Assembly (NCBI GenBank): GCA_003342815.1
Contig: PTEX01000032.1
Location: 2,555,894-2,619,893, forward strand
Direction: 5' to 3'
DNA from: Eudromia elegans
Lineage: Eukaryota > Chordata > Aves > Tinamiformes > Tinamidae
DNA: 64,000 nt
The position numbers and the translations under genes are program-made. Shown in pieces: positions 1-40,513 of this stretch; the first letter of the stretch is position 1; every line of letters begins with the position of its first letter. Below the pieces are notes generated by a model. It was not told the origin of the DNA and did no database searches. It worked only from the letters and a program-made list of their open reading frames with translations.

Positions 1-807
1 TCGCTTTGGGGCCGAGGGCCAAAGAGCTCTTTGAAATGCAGCATCATCAGGGGCTTTCAATGGACTGAATTTTGGCCTGAGATCACGCACTGGCTGCAGG
101 CTCCCAGTCCAGCAGCATGGAGGGAGAGCAGCATTTGGATGACGCGTGGAAACTGCCTGTGGCTCTTCCAAAGCAGCCTTGTTTCCAGCTGTCTTCCCAA
201 AGTAAATCTCCAAGTATCCAGCTGAACTCAGACCTGGGATCTTTGCCTGGGAAACTCAAGTTACAGTGTCAAAAGAAAAGAGAATAAAACATCATCAACA
301 CTGTGCATTATAAAAGCCATTTAAAGTACCACATGCCGGAGCGACCAGACAGTTTGAAGCTAGCTTCGCTGCGGATGCTGAATTACACCTGGGCTGCAGT
401 TCGTTTGTGGCTCCCGAAAAGCAGGGCAGTGGGTGCTGTCCTCCAGCCGGCACACGAGGAGGTGCTGGGCAGAAGCTGGAAGGGATCTGGGAGCTGGTTC
501 AGCAGGGAACGATCCCATCTGCGGCGCTCCATGCCTGACTCTTGCCCCCTTGACGTATCCTGACTCCAGCAGAGCCATGGTGTCCTCAGGTCAAAACACC
601 GCCTCTTCATCGGCTGCTCTCCCCCCCACCGGAGAACATCAAAAGAAGATGCACCAAGGAAGAAACAAAAGGAAAATAAAAACCCCAGCAGGGCACAGAC
701 TCACATGGGCAGCCTGAGACACCCCATCTGCAGAGACCTGAGTGCGTAAAGCTACTGCCCAGAGCAGTACTCTCAAGCCCTTTCTAGCCAGCAGGGGCTG
801 TGCATGG
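1..807 (-). other. NHSL2: NHSL2 3' UTR (partial)
   Basis: Sequence downstream of the NHSL2 stop on the minus strand. I find no AATAAA or ATTAAA on that strand (no TTTATT or TTTAAT on the plus strand), so the transcript probably continues past the window edge. No recognisable ORF or repeat is present; an AATAAA string at about 283 is on the wrong strand. Confidence 0.6.
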
Positions 808-29300
<28,493 letters not shown>

Positions 29301-30059
29301 GTGAATCACAGTATCCTCTACAAAAAATATCCGCGGGAGATGTACGCGCTAGGAAGCCCGGAAATAAAAGTAGTTATAGCAGCTAGGGACAAAGCTCGTG
29401 AGCTGCATAACCCGCTGCATTATCCCCTGCCTGGGTCTCCGGAGTGCTGCCCGCACACCCGGGCACTCAAGGCCGCGTGTGCAGAGCAGCGGTGGGCATT
29501 GGGTCCCACCAGCCTCTCAGAGCCCACTGGAGGGTGCTCTCTGCCAAGGTTTGTGGCGACCGAGCAAAATCCCTCAGGAAAATCCGCTCTGTCTCCCAAA
29601 TACAGAACAAGCTTAGAGGGGCGTCTGGAATTTCTTGGTTCCTCTGATATCGTATCCCCCGTCCTTAGCTCATGGAGACTTGTTGGGGAAAACTAATGGC
29701 CCTCACATCATGGGATAATTGGTGCTAATGATTATAGTAGCTTTTGCTCTCTTTAAATTAACTTATTTCTGCCCTGCATATGGATTTTCTCGTGCTGAGA
29801 AGTTGAGCTTCACAATAGCTGGAATATTTCTCTCCGACGTGCAACAGTGTTCGTTTGTTGAAGTGGAATTTCACGTCCAAATGCGTCTTCCGTTCCAGGG
29901 CTTGATTAGGTTACGCTGAGACACTTGTGGGTTTCTCTGGATTCGGTTAACTTCTGTCAGTGTTTGTGCTCCGCTTTCCAGCTCTCCCTCCTTTCCAGAT
30001 CACTGCTGAAAACATTAGCAGACACGGTAATGAAACCCCTTGCTCACAGCCTTCACAAA

Positions 30060-30440
30060 GTACTGCGGATTAAATCTCCTTAATTTCCTGCCTTTTAATC
30101 ATTTTATATCCCTTAACAGTATTCTTCTCTCAACCTCTCTCCTGCTTTTTGGGCTGCACTTTGTAAAGACCTCTGACTGGTCCAGGTAAATCATATTAGT
30201 GTTAAAAGTAGGAACAATATCCAGTGCTTTTTGGAGAGACTGACAAACTTTCCTTCATGGATTCCATGTTATCCTGTCTGTGTTCTGTGACTCTATTCTT
30301 AATCACCATTTAAAAACATTTTCCAGGAACAAATGTAAAGCTTCCTAGCCTGTAATTCCTCAAATCCCTAGTGTCCTTCTAGGTCCATGTTCATCACTTG
30401 TTGCCTGGTGGAACACAGACTGTCTTTAAGGGCTGCATAT
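30060..30440 (-). mobile_element. Probable antisense CR1/L3-type LINE relic
   Basis: Text around 30270-30380 (TGTCTGTGTTCTGTGACTCT, then TTTAAAAACATTTTCCAGGA, then AGCCTGTAATTCCTCAAATC) resembles the reverse strand of a widespread sauropsid CR1-family segment as I remember it. Heavily diverged, ends uncertain. Confidence 0.45.
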
Positions 30441-30596
30441 TTCTGAAAGCAGATTGGTGTTTAAAATCTGTCCCTATTTGTATGACATTACACCTTGTTG
30501 AGTCAACATCATGCATCTAATTGCTTTCTGGATCTAGAGGCTGGTAATAATCCCGGGCTCACTTCTCCATGTTCTCCACCTTTCTCATGTTGAATC

Positions 30597-30630
30597 CCAC
30601 ATGCATGCACGTGTCCACATGCGTGCACGT
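30597..30630 (+). repeat. Duplicated 16-base purine/pyrimidine-alternating motif
   Basis: CCACATGCATGCACGT (30597-30612) is repeated as CCACATGCGTGCACGT (30615-30630) with an 18-base period. The alternating pattern could favour Z-DNA. Likely a small local duplication. Confidence 0.6.
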
Positions 30631-33600
30631 AACCCCTGCCGGGAGGGGTCTTACATGTGGACAGTTTCCTTCTGCCTTCCAGCCCAGTTTCCCCTCTCAG
30701 GCAGCCAGCGAAGGGCTTGTATCTGCTCACGCTCTTGTTTGCATTGACCGCTTCACATGTGCAAAAGGAGAAGATGCCAGCACGGCCCTGTGGGGAGGAG
30801 GGATGAATATCGGAGCTTCTGAGCTCATCGGCTGGCTCTTTGCTGCAGAGGAGCAGCATTGCTCTTCTCCGGCCAGCGCCTGATGTCTTGGTTCATGAGA
30901 AGCCCCTGCAGATGTGTGATCTCATGGCTGGAGCGGAGAGAGAAGCGGGAAGCAAGGCCGCCTTTGGCTTCACGGCCTTCCGACTTGGAAGGAGGCGTCA
31001 GGATTAAGGGCTGTACTTGAGTGAACGAGTAAAGCAGATTTAAGTTTTCCCCATGCTGGGGGAAAAGGCCTTGACCTGACACCCTCAGGACTCAGGCCTG
31101 AAAGGAGCTCTCTGTGCCACTGGGTGCCAGCACCCCTATCCCCAGCCCCATTCAAACGATGCCTTGTGCAATGGGATGAAAAAGCTTTCAGAATACTAGG
31201 AGCACACTAGGAGTAGGTATACTGGTATATATGGGAGCTGGTGAGGACCTGCTGGCTTTTCCTAGGATGCAACCCTTGGCAGGGTTTCCCAACAGGGAGG
31301 CAGGGAACTTTTCCCACCTACCTTAACAAGGAAGCCTAAAACTACCCTTAAGAACGAATGTCACCTTATGTAACATTCAGCTGTGTTCTGCTTTTTGGGT
31401 AATTCCTGTCAGTATCAAATGTTAATTAACAGCTTTGCAAAGCTCCACCACGTTGCCCTGCCTGTGTTTTACAGAATGTTACTGTTTAGTCTTTGGGGAC
31501 ACCAAACTCATTATTTGATGTGCTTGCCATGATGAGTAAGTGCTTAAATAAACTGGCACAAAATAATAATTATCTGACAAAACCCACAGGCAAAATTCAA
31601 TCTACAGGGCAAAGGAACATGATTCTTCTAATAGAGGCACTGTAGGTGTTTGTGTCTGTGCAGAAACGATACTTTGATGCCGCATGAATACCTGTGATTT
31701 TTAAATGGGTCTTAGTATGGGGCTCATCTGGGCAGAGTCTTTGTGGCTGGAGCTTGCTTCATGCTCGGAGTTGCTTTTCTCTTGTTGTTCCGTATGACTA
31801 CAGGTATGCTGACAGTGCATGGTATTTTCTGTGGTAGTATTTTTGTTCATTCTGTCTCTCATTCTCAATGTAATTTAGTCTTCAAATTGAAGCAATATAT
31901 TTTTTCTGTTGTTCCAATAGATTCAGAGCATTTCCACCAGAGATTTCTGCTTGTTTATAGACACTGGCTAATGTAGCCCTGCAGCAGGCTGGGACTGCAA
32001 TCGAATGGGGGAACATGCACCCAAAGGTGCCAGGAAAGAGCTGGAGCAGAGCCGTCCATCCCCGTGACACAGGAGAGCCGAGCAGGGTCTCCAGTGTGAC
32101 ACCTGCCAGGTGGAGTCGATGTATCGGGTGAGTTCAACTTGTGGCATTCACAGGAACGGGCTCTGCAGAGATTAGGAGCTGAAACAAGGACCGATACAGA
32201 GTGGAGGATTTAGTGATACCTAATATCTAGTGATACCCGCACCCTGTTCCTGGAGCTTAGCTCTGCAGTCTGATCCGGTCTGTAATCTGCTCTTACATAT
32301 GGACCGCAAAGCACCAGAAGGACAGTCAGGGTCTCTTGGCATTTGAGAACCCAGCATGTGTTCTTTCAAGCAGCACCAAGCAGGACTGGGGACACACATG
32401 TTGCAAACTCCAAACGGGGAACCTGTCCCTGTATTACCCAGGGTTTGGCATGGTTCATTAAACTGGGACCTGCCTCAACAGCTCATCCATTTCCATCACC
32501 ATGCAGTGGCAAGAGGAATGACACTCAAGGTGATCAATCACTGTCACTTCTGATTACGATAATAAATGTCTCCCTCTTTCTAACTTGTTCTCCTGGTTCT
32601 GTCAGCTGCTGTCATGCTCCACACATGTATTAAATGCGTGAAGAACGTTGTCATTACTGGCCATGCCATTTGCTAAGTGACTTTCAGCAAGCTGAATAAA
32701 TGTTAGTTAGATCTTATTCTCAGGGCCATGCACTCCTTTGCTCTTGGAAATGTGATCTCCTCCTCCTCCTTTTGCTGCCCAGCTCCTGCCTTGGAACCAG
32801 CCTGCAGCATGCAAAGAGGCCGGGAGCTGGCAGTGGGTATCTACATGCAGTTTGCATGTTTGTTGCCCTGTTCCCCGAATCACTGCCACCCTGAGAGCCC
32901 AGGAACCTGGCACAGGGATCTTGAGTCTCCTCCAGAGACCAGCAACTAGACAGAGGTAGATTAAATCCTGTGCTGAACTTTATCTGAAGTAACTCCCCTG
33001 GCCTTCAAACTGAGGTGAAATCTCATCTTTCTGCTCATCTCTCAGGACTCTTAATATTGATCTACTTACAAAGTCTTCTTTTACTGTTTCCAAAGCAGCA
33101 CAGCTGAGTAGAACAGCAAAACAGGAGACAAACTGCTCTCTTGCCAAGCTGCAAAATTACACATTACATAAAACACACATATTGATAAGGTCGCTTACGG
33201 CTGCTTGTGCGTTAGGTTTTTTACCCGTGGGCAGAGGACTCTGGGCCTTGGGCCATGAGCTTATGCCAAGTCAACAAGAATATGGCTAAGCTGTCATTAG
33301 CTTGCCTTTTTTTCTTGCAAGAGGAGAAGAACCACATGGAAAACAAGCATTACAAAGAGGTCTCGTACCGGGGACACCCTGCATCTGACTCAATGCTAAC
33401 AAGGTTAGCACTGGAATGGAAAACTTCTGTGTCAGGCACGTGAAAGCCCAGGGAGGCTTGGGAGCTTTCCTGTCCTGCCTGTTGCAGCACCATGTGAACC
33501 CCTGGATGGAAGATGCTGGATTTGTCACACTGAGAAGGTTGGCTCAGAGTTTTAGCAGCGGCTGTGAAGTGAGGTCCTGAGCTTGAATCTCCACGGTGCC

Positions 33601-34019
33601 TGACCTCTCCCTAGAGCTTCAGAGCACTGGACAAGCCAAATAGGAGAAGCCCGAGGAGATGCAACGTGGGGAGGAACCACGGCACATCACAAACCTCCAC
33701 CAACTCTCGGTTAGCTCAGCCCCAGCTGCACTCAGGCCAGCGAGGAAAAGAAACCATCATCTCCCAGAGCAGGTGAGGAGTCCAGAGCAAACTCCAACTC
33801 TGCCAAAACCCGACTTAACATTTACATTCAGCGGCTCCAGTCACTGTCTAATCCCAGCTTTTCATGTATGTGACTGTAAATGGCTGAGCAGCAACCTCAT
33901 GCAGTGCAGCAATATACTTAATTAAATATGTACTAGTTTATATGCAACATATATTTTAAAGATGTCCTAAATTACCAGCATATTTTTTTCCTTGCCTGGC
34001 TTTATATAAATATTTATAG

Positions 34020-34038
34020 CACCCAGGGGGCGACTTGC
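34020..34038 (+). promoter_or_regulatory. CTCF-like motif
   Basis: GCACCCAGGGGGCGACTTG contains the AGGGGGCG core of the CTCF consensus but deviates at flanking positions. Embedded in AT-rich DNA, so it stands out. Binding is not established. Confidence 0.25.
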
Positions 34039-37000
34039 TATCTTGGAAATAAATAGTGCTACTTTTCGATATTGAAATACATATTTCTAGAAGAGAAATG
34101 AATTATTTATTCCCCTCATGTGGAGTGTGTCCAGCATCAAAGCAGTCTCCAGAAGGGGGGCATTTGCCTCAGATCTCCTTCCTCAACCACTCTGTACTGC
34201 CCAGTGCTGCCTGGCTAGCCAGGTGGGTTGTCCTGTCACCTCATTCCTCACTCAGATGTGACAACGGGCTGTCACAGACAGGCCTGATGGTGACAGCTTT
34301 CGATGCCTGTCCTCTGGGTGTCACTGTGCAATCGCTCTAGAAATGCTGAGCGCTGCCTGGGGAGGAATTGGCCCAAAGACAAAAGAAAAATATTTGTCAT
34401 GTACAAGAATTCCGGCGTTGCTGACGGCCAAGAGCTCTCAGTGTTTTGTGCTTTCTTCTGCCTTGGCCTGCTCACGTCCGTCTCTCTTCACTGCAGCTGC
34501 AGTGTTTGCCTCCCGCCTGCCAAAATACTGGTCTCCATTCGTGCTGTTCTCATCTTTCCTATGGCCCAGGCCCCCTTTCCTCCTCAGGAGGCCAGCCATA
34601 ACATTCCCATGGAGGTCCACCCCTTGTCTCAGCAGAAAATCCTGCCCGTGCGTCCTCTCAGTGAGCTGAGGAGGGAGCGTCTGCCCCCAGCACCTTACAG
34701 CTGATGCCCTGTGGATGGATGTGCCAGATGTTGTGGCCAGATGTTGCAGCTGGAAGTCCAGGGTCTGGCTCTCTCTCCCTGGAGATGCCCTTTCCTCCTC
34801 AGTCCTGCACCCTGCAAGTTTGGAGGAGGCTGGTGAGGAGGTGGGTTTCTACGATGGCTTTGCTCATTGCCATGGCTGCTGGAAGCACTTGATGGTGAGA
34901 CTGAGCAGTGCTGGAGCTTAGACCTTTCAGACAGGGTGTAGGGCTCTGGACCCATGACTTGTCAGAACATCCTTCGCCTTGTGTCCCCCATCCTGCCTGG
35001 TTTGTTTTGCTTAGGATCCCCCAGTGTGACCTTAAAGATTCCAAGGACCGAAATTAGTTAATAATTACTCCTGTAGGTGGCAAAGGAGCTTTGATTACTT
35101 TTCATACTGCTGTAACACCAAGTCCTGGTGAAACAGGATTGCCATTCTCCATCGATCTCACGCTGACATAACCGCGGGGTAGCTCTGTCTGTCTGCAGGG
35201 CCCAGCAGCACTGTCCCTGGAGCTGTTCCATGCTCCTTTAATGGGATCGGTAACATATGTCTTGCTGCTGGTTCTGTTAATTTTTGAAATTTGATAAATA
35301 GATCGCTTCAGGATAAAATGCCCTTTGTCAGAGCGTGTGATGCTTCCAAATAAAAAATGAGCCAAAACTAATGGAAGGGAAGGCAGAAGAGAAATATCTG
35401 TCTCCAGGATCAGAGACCATGTCTCTGAGAGCTGCTGATAACAACCTCTTAGACAATAATTGTTGGAAAATTGGGCTTTGGGGAATGACGGGAGGTAGGA
35501 GGCCAGGAGTTAAGGCAGTGCTGTTAGCATGTGATTCGCACAGAGCCAGGAGAAAGGAATCAATCCACATGAGCAGGCCCTGTGGGATACTCCTGCTTTG
35601 CTTGGTTGTGGAGGGCGAGTCCTCTGCACACAGAGCCCTCAGGGGCCGGTAGCAAACCCGCTTGCTACCCATCGATGTATCTTTATTCCCTGAGGCTTTC
35701 TTGGGCTCAAGAGAGGAATATCCAAACCTGTCCAAATGGAACAATTTTAATGACTCCAGTGGTTGTTTTGGGAGTCTCTGGCTTCCAGTGGTCACAGGTG
35801 GCACCAGGACCTTGGAGACATGGCAGGAGGAGCCCTTCCCCAGTAGGCTCTTAGGGAGCACGCCGGTCCTGCTTGAACTCCCCAGCTCAGACGGAGACCT
35901 CAGGCCTGAACCCGCCCGGCTCCAAGCTCCAGCAGAGGTGTGGGGATGACAAGGACAAGCTGAACGAGCGGGACACAGACCCGTGTGCCTGTGACCAGGC
36001 CTGGGATGCCTGGGGAGAGAGGTCTGGGGGCTGCAAGGCCCACAGAGCCACAAGGCCCATGCTGTCGCACAATATTGACAGTACGATGGCATTCCTGGGA
36101 CAGCCTTGTCATGGACATAGCTGCTTGGACAAGCCCTGGAGCACCTCCTTCCTCCCAGGCCCTTGCACCCTCTGCAGAGGCAAAGCCCTCTTCATCTCCA
36201 GCCACCACCCACTTATGTTCAATGCACGGGCTTGTGTGTGGGCAGCTGCCGTGATCTGCCTTCTGTAGGAAATGAAGCTTTCAGTTCTCACTCCTTTGGT
36301 GGCTCTGCATGCCCCATTAGAGTACCAGTGAGATGAGCAGGCGGGCTGGCAGCCCACGTGCCTTCAGTCTAGCATGGATCTAGCAGAGCTGGATGAGCTC
36401 TGAGCCTCATCCAACCACATCCTGCCCCAGCCGTGCAACTCTCTGCTGTGCAGATCCTTGTCACTGTTTAAACCCTGACAGGATCTGATTTGGGTCTCTT
36501 GGGGTGGGGTGGAGACGACTCATTGCACAGAGAAGCTCTGGAAACAGAAGAAAATCTTGGCAGGTGGAGGTGTCCATTTATAGCGCCCCAGTTATATTCG
36601 TTCTGGAGATGAAGGACATGGAATCTACCACAACCTGCAGCTATGGGGTGATAGGCTGGTGATACTATGCATTCTGGACCATGGGTACAAGCAGCTAAAT
36701 CACAGAATTTGAGGGAAATGTGAGGGGTAGGCAATAACGTTTCCAACACAGGTGAGGCTTCGAGGATGCTCTGGGCAGGTGCTTGTGCTTGATTTCAGCG
36801 GCAGCCCTGCTGCAGCTGTGGCTAGGAGTGAAACCTGCCACAGCTCTGTGTGAGAAATCACTAGATACTTCCCTGGTGTGCCCATGCCCCATCCTGCCTG
36901 TTGATCCCGGGGATGCTTCATTGGTACCAAGTGCATTCCAGGATTTCCATCTGAGATACAGATCCTGAGATCCACATCTTCCATCTCGTTGTCATGCAGG

Positions 37001-39112
37001 TGTGTTTTGCTGCTCTTTGCTTTGGCTGTGTTTGGTTGTGTCCTGAATTGCTTGATCTTTTGTTGATGTTGTTGTTAGGACTCACAAATAGCACTGCAGA
37101 CTGCCGAGGAGAAGGAATTAGCCTTTAATAACGCTGACGCTCCTGAAGGCACTGGATCGCTCAGTCCTCAGTAGGCTTCTGCCAAGTTTAAAGAACAAAT
37201 ATAATTAGCACACTCTTTGTAGCGCACTGCAAACACTTTCCTTCCTGCAGGCAAACGTTGAGAGGTAGATGGTCAAAAGAACAAGTTTTAGACAGCCAAA
37301 TCTGGGCAAATTTCTTCCACAGAGTTTCTCTTAAATCACTAATCTCCTTTCCCAGGAGCTCACTGGCTACTCCAAGCCAGCAGGAGCACTTCACCCCCTC
37401 GCCTTCCTCTTTGAAGTGCTGCTGAGTGCCTGCTCCGTGGAGTCGGCTGGCCCTGTCTGCCTGCGAGAGCTGAGTCACTTCCTACATCCCTTTTCCAACA
37501 TCCTCTGTACTTGATTCTCTGCGAAAGGAGCCAGAGTTTGTTGCTATTCCAGCCTTGCTGCTTCTCTTTCTTGGCCAGCTCTTGATGATGTGTGCGTGAG
37601 GAGATCCTGCGGAGTATTGATGTTTGAAAGCCAGAGTAGCTACATTTCCATGACTGGCAGAAGATGACATTTAGTCAAGTTTCTGATACGTCTCCTTCTG
37701 GGCATGGGCTAGAGCAGAGCACTGGCTATTTCAGGAAACTCAGCTGCCCATTTGAAAGGTGCAGGTCAGCTGTGAACTTACATCTTCTAACCTGGTTTCT
37801 CTGCCACAAACAGACAAACCTCAGACTCCTAAGCTTTGAGGGGGACTTTTCCTGCACGACGATCATGATGGGGCCATGCTCACAGAACAGAACTGAACAT
37901 AGTTCCCAAAAAGCAACCTGGAGCCTTTCCTCTGTTCCTGAGCTTCTAATCAGCCTTGTCTTTGTCGCAGATTGTGTCCATGTGCTCATAGCTGACACAT
38001 CTATCTGGAGGAAGGTAGACTAGTGTCCACCAGTCTTCTCTGGCTAGCTCAGTCCTGCTGCAGTGCACATGTAGTGCACAGCCACCCCTCCGATGGGTCC
38101 TCTGGGGTCAGTCAACAGTGCTGGGCACTTGCATGGCCAGCTCAGGCCTCCCTTGTGCACATCCTTGTGCTTGGGATGGCATGTCTCCATTACAAGGTAT
38201 CCTTTGTATTCCTTTGTGTTTGGGAACAATGTCCATACCCTGGCTGGGAGAAGGCCTGACGTTCCAGGGTGCAAATACATCATGGAGAATGGTTCCCACC
38301 TAGAGTTAGAGCTGAGTCCCTGCGGTGGGGTCTAGCGTGTAGCCTGGACTGCAGGAAGGGAATTGGGTAAAATGCCCTGACTCCATTAGTCATCCTTCTC
38401 CTGAGGAACACGGATGAGGCCACCTTCCAAGGCTCCGCTTGTAGGTCTGCACCAGCCCCTGATCCTTGGGAGAGGCTGGAGTCTGTCTTGAGAAATGTTA
38501 TTTTGTGCATCTAAGCGTTATTTCTTCTTGATCTCCTAACAGTAATAAGTCTTCTATGGCTTGGCATTTTTGACCATCTCAAACTCAGATATCTTGATGA
38601 AAATGACTGGAAAATGCATTTGATGTTTTAACTAGAAATCCTTGGTCCCTAGTTAGCATTAGCTGGTTTCAGTTTTGAAATTAACAGTCATAGCTCACAT
38701 CTGAACATTGTAAAAGTACTTCTGGATTGAACTTCTGTCAGCCTTCATGACAGTTCACTCAGTCACAAGGTGATTTATTATGCAAGCTCAAGGCTTAACA
38801 AGTGTGATTTTCCTTTTTCCTCCTTCTGAAATTATTTTATTTTATCCTCCTTGCCTCTTATTCTGACTCTCAAACTGGTGCTCATTTGCTATCATTTATT
38901 TGCGTTAGTTTAGTGTTGGCTGAGTGCAACATTCATTAAGGAAACGAACACACGCGCGATCCAGGCACACGCATCCATCCAGAGCAGTGGCAGAAGTCAG
39001 CAAGAGTCCACATCCCACGGTTCGTGTGCATGTGAGAAGACTAATAACGATTCAATTAATCTCTTTGGAGCATGGCTGCTCCAAACCAGCCAAAGGGTGA
39101 GTGAGATATTGC

Positions 39113-39133
39113 AAAAATAAATAAATAAATAAA
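39113..39133 (+). repeat. (AAAT)n microsatellite
   Basis: About five AAAT units. Confidence 0.85.
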
Positions 39134-40497
39134 GCAGAGCAGAAATGCTAGCAGGACACATTACCAGTCCGTGGGTTTCGCTGGGATCCTGGAGCATGGT
39201 CAGCCCTTGTGTAGCAACAGAAGACCTGCTTGTAGGAGAGTCAGTGGGATGATCTGTGCCCCAGAGAAGCTTCTGTACAAGGAACAAGCGAGGTGTGGGG
39301 GGCATGGCCTGGGTGCTATGAGGTGGTTGTGCCCATCTCAGGAAGAGGACATTGCCTGGCACTGTCACAAAAAAGCGAGAAACCCCATGGTTTTTGTGGA
39401 GCACATAGTTAATTCTCTACCACTCTTGTTAATGGGAAACGTTTCTGGAAAATAATCCGCTGAGGGCTGCTGTACATAGAGTCATTGCTGTGAGCCCCAG
39501 CTTGCTGGGAGCTTTGTGGATGTCCTGGAAAGCCCCACAGGGAGCATGTTTTGGCTCAGCAAACAGCAAGAGAGGCAGAGAGCGACACTCATCATGGCTA
39601 TCATAAAGCCAGAGCAACTAAAACACCCTTCTGCCCTTTTCCTGGTTAGTCACAGGGAAAGTGATTGATTACGTGTTTCTCCATGTCTGGTAGGGAGAGC
39701 CTTTCCCTCATCCTGATGGCTCCCCAGGGACTTAATGACCCTCATATTAAAGCTGCATCTCCATTTGCAGTCTCAAACAATGCAGCTGATAAAATAACCC
39801 CGGGGTTTTGATGAAGGAGGGTGGAGGGGACCCTGTGCCTCCTGCTGCGGCCCAGCAACGCTGCCCAAGTGCATTCAGGGGCTCAGCTCTTGGTGCCTTC
39901 TTGTGCTGTGCTAAATTCATGGAGGGCCTGGGTGAGTCCCGTGCAGCTTCCCTCTCTGCTGCCCTGCAGAAGGTGGGAAGGGATGGGCACAGCTGCTCCG
40001 ACCACGCTTCTCTTCCCTCCCCTGCATGGGAAATCACGGTGGCAGAGCAGCAGGGACTCCACAAGTCAAGGCCTTGCAAACCCTTGCATCTCTCTCTTGA
40101 CAGCCCCAATGGTCTCTCAGTCTAGACTTGAGCACTCAAAATCCACCTCCCACCTAATGGTAATAACTAATTTGGAAGATATTATTGAATTAGTACTATT
40201 GATGTCCCCTCCTGAAGGTCAGGCTAGTAATAAAGTCATATGATAGTATTTATGTTAATATTAAAATTAATTGCCTGCCATTTGAATGTGTATTAATGAT
40301 ATGATTGTGATGCTCTTTATAGCCATAGTGGAAGGGCCAGTGACTGATACACTTCTGTTCTTTATGAATGTAATTAAAAAGAAGGCACTCGAAGGCATTT
40401 ATTCACAAGTAACACCCACCAGGTTCTGAACCCCAGGCGGCGCGTGCAATCATTTACACTGTTTATTAAATGTCATAGTTGCAATTATGGGCTCCTG

Positions 40498-40513
40498 CCT
40501 GATTTAAATCAGG
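40498..40513. repeat. Perfect 16-bp palindrome
   Basis: CCTGATTTAAATCAGG equals its own reverse complement. It lies in a segment with several TAAT-type motifs and could be a dimeric transcription-factor site. Confidence 0.6.

Larger units (their letters stand above)
29301..39100. other. AT-rich intergenic DNA, no gene recognised
   Basis: AT-rich unique sequence with many stops in all frames. Apart from a probable antisense CR1 relic near 30.1 kb, a CTCF-like site near 34.02 kb and TAAT-rich stretches around 33.9-34.1 kb, nothing is recognised. Confidence 0.6.

Noticed and set aside
276..292. AATAAA near 283 as a poly(A) signal for NHSL2
   Set aside because: It is on the plus strand; NHSL2 is transcribed from the minus strand.
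33560..33600. Possible tRNA B-box (GAGCTTGAATCTCC)
   Set aside because: No matching A-box, acceptor pairing or anticodon arm around it.
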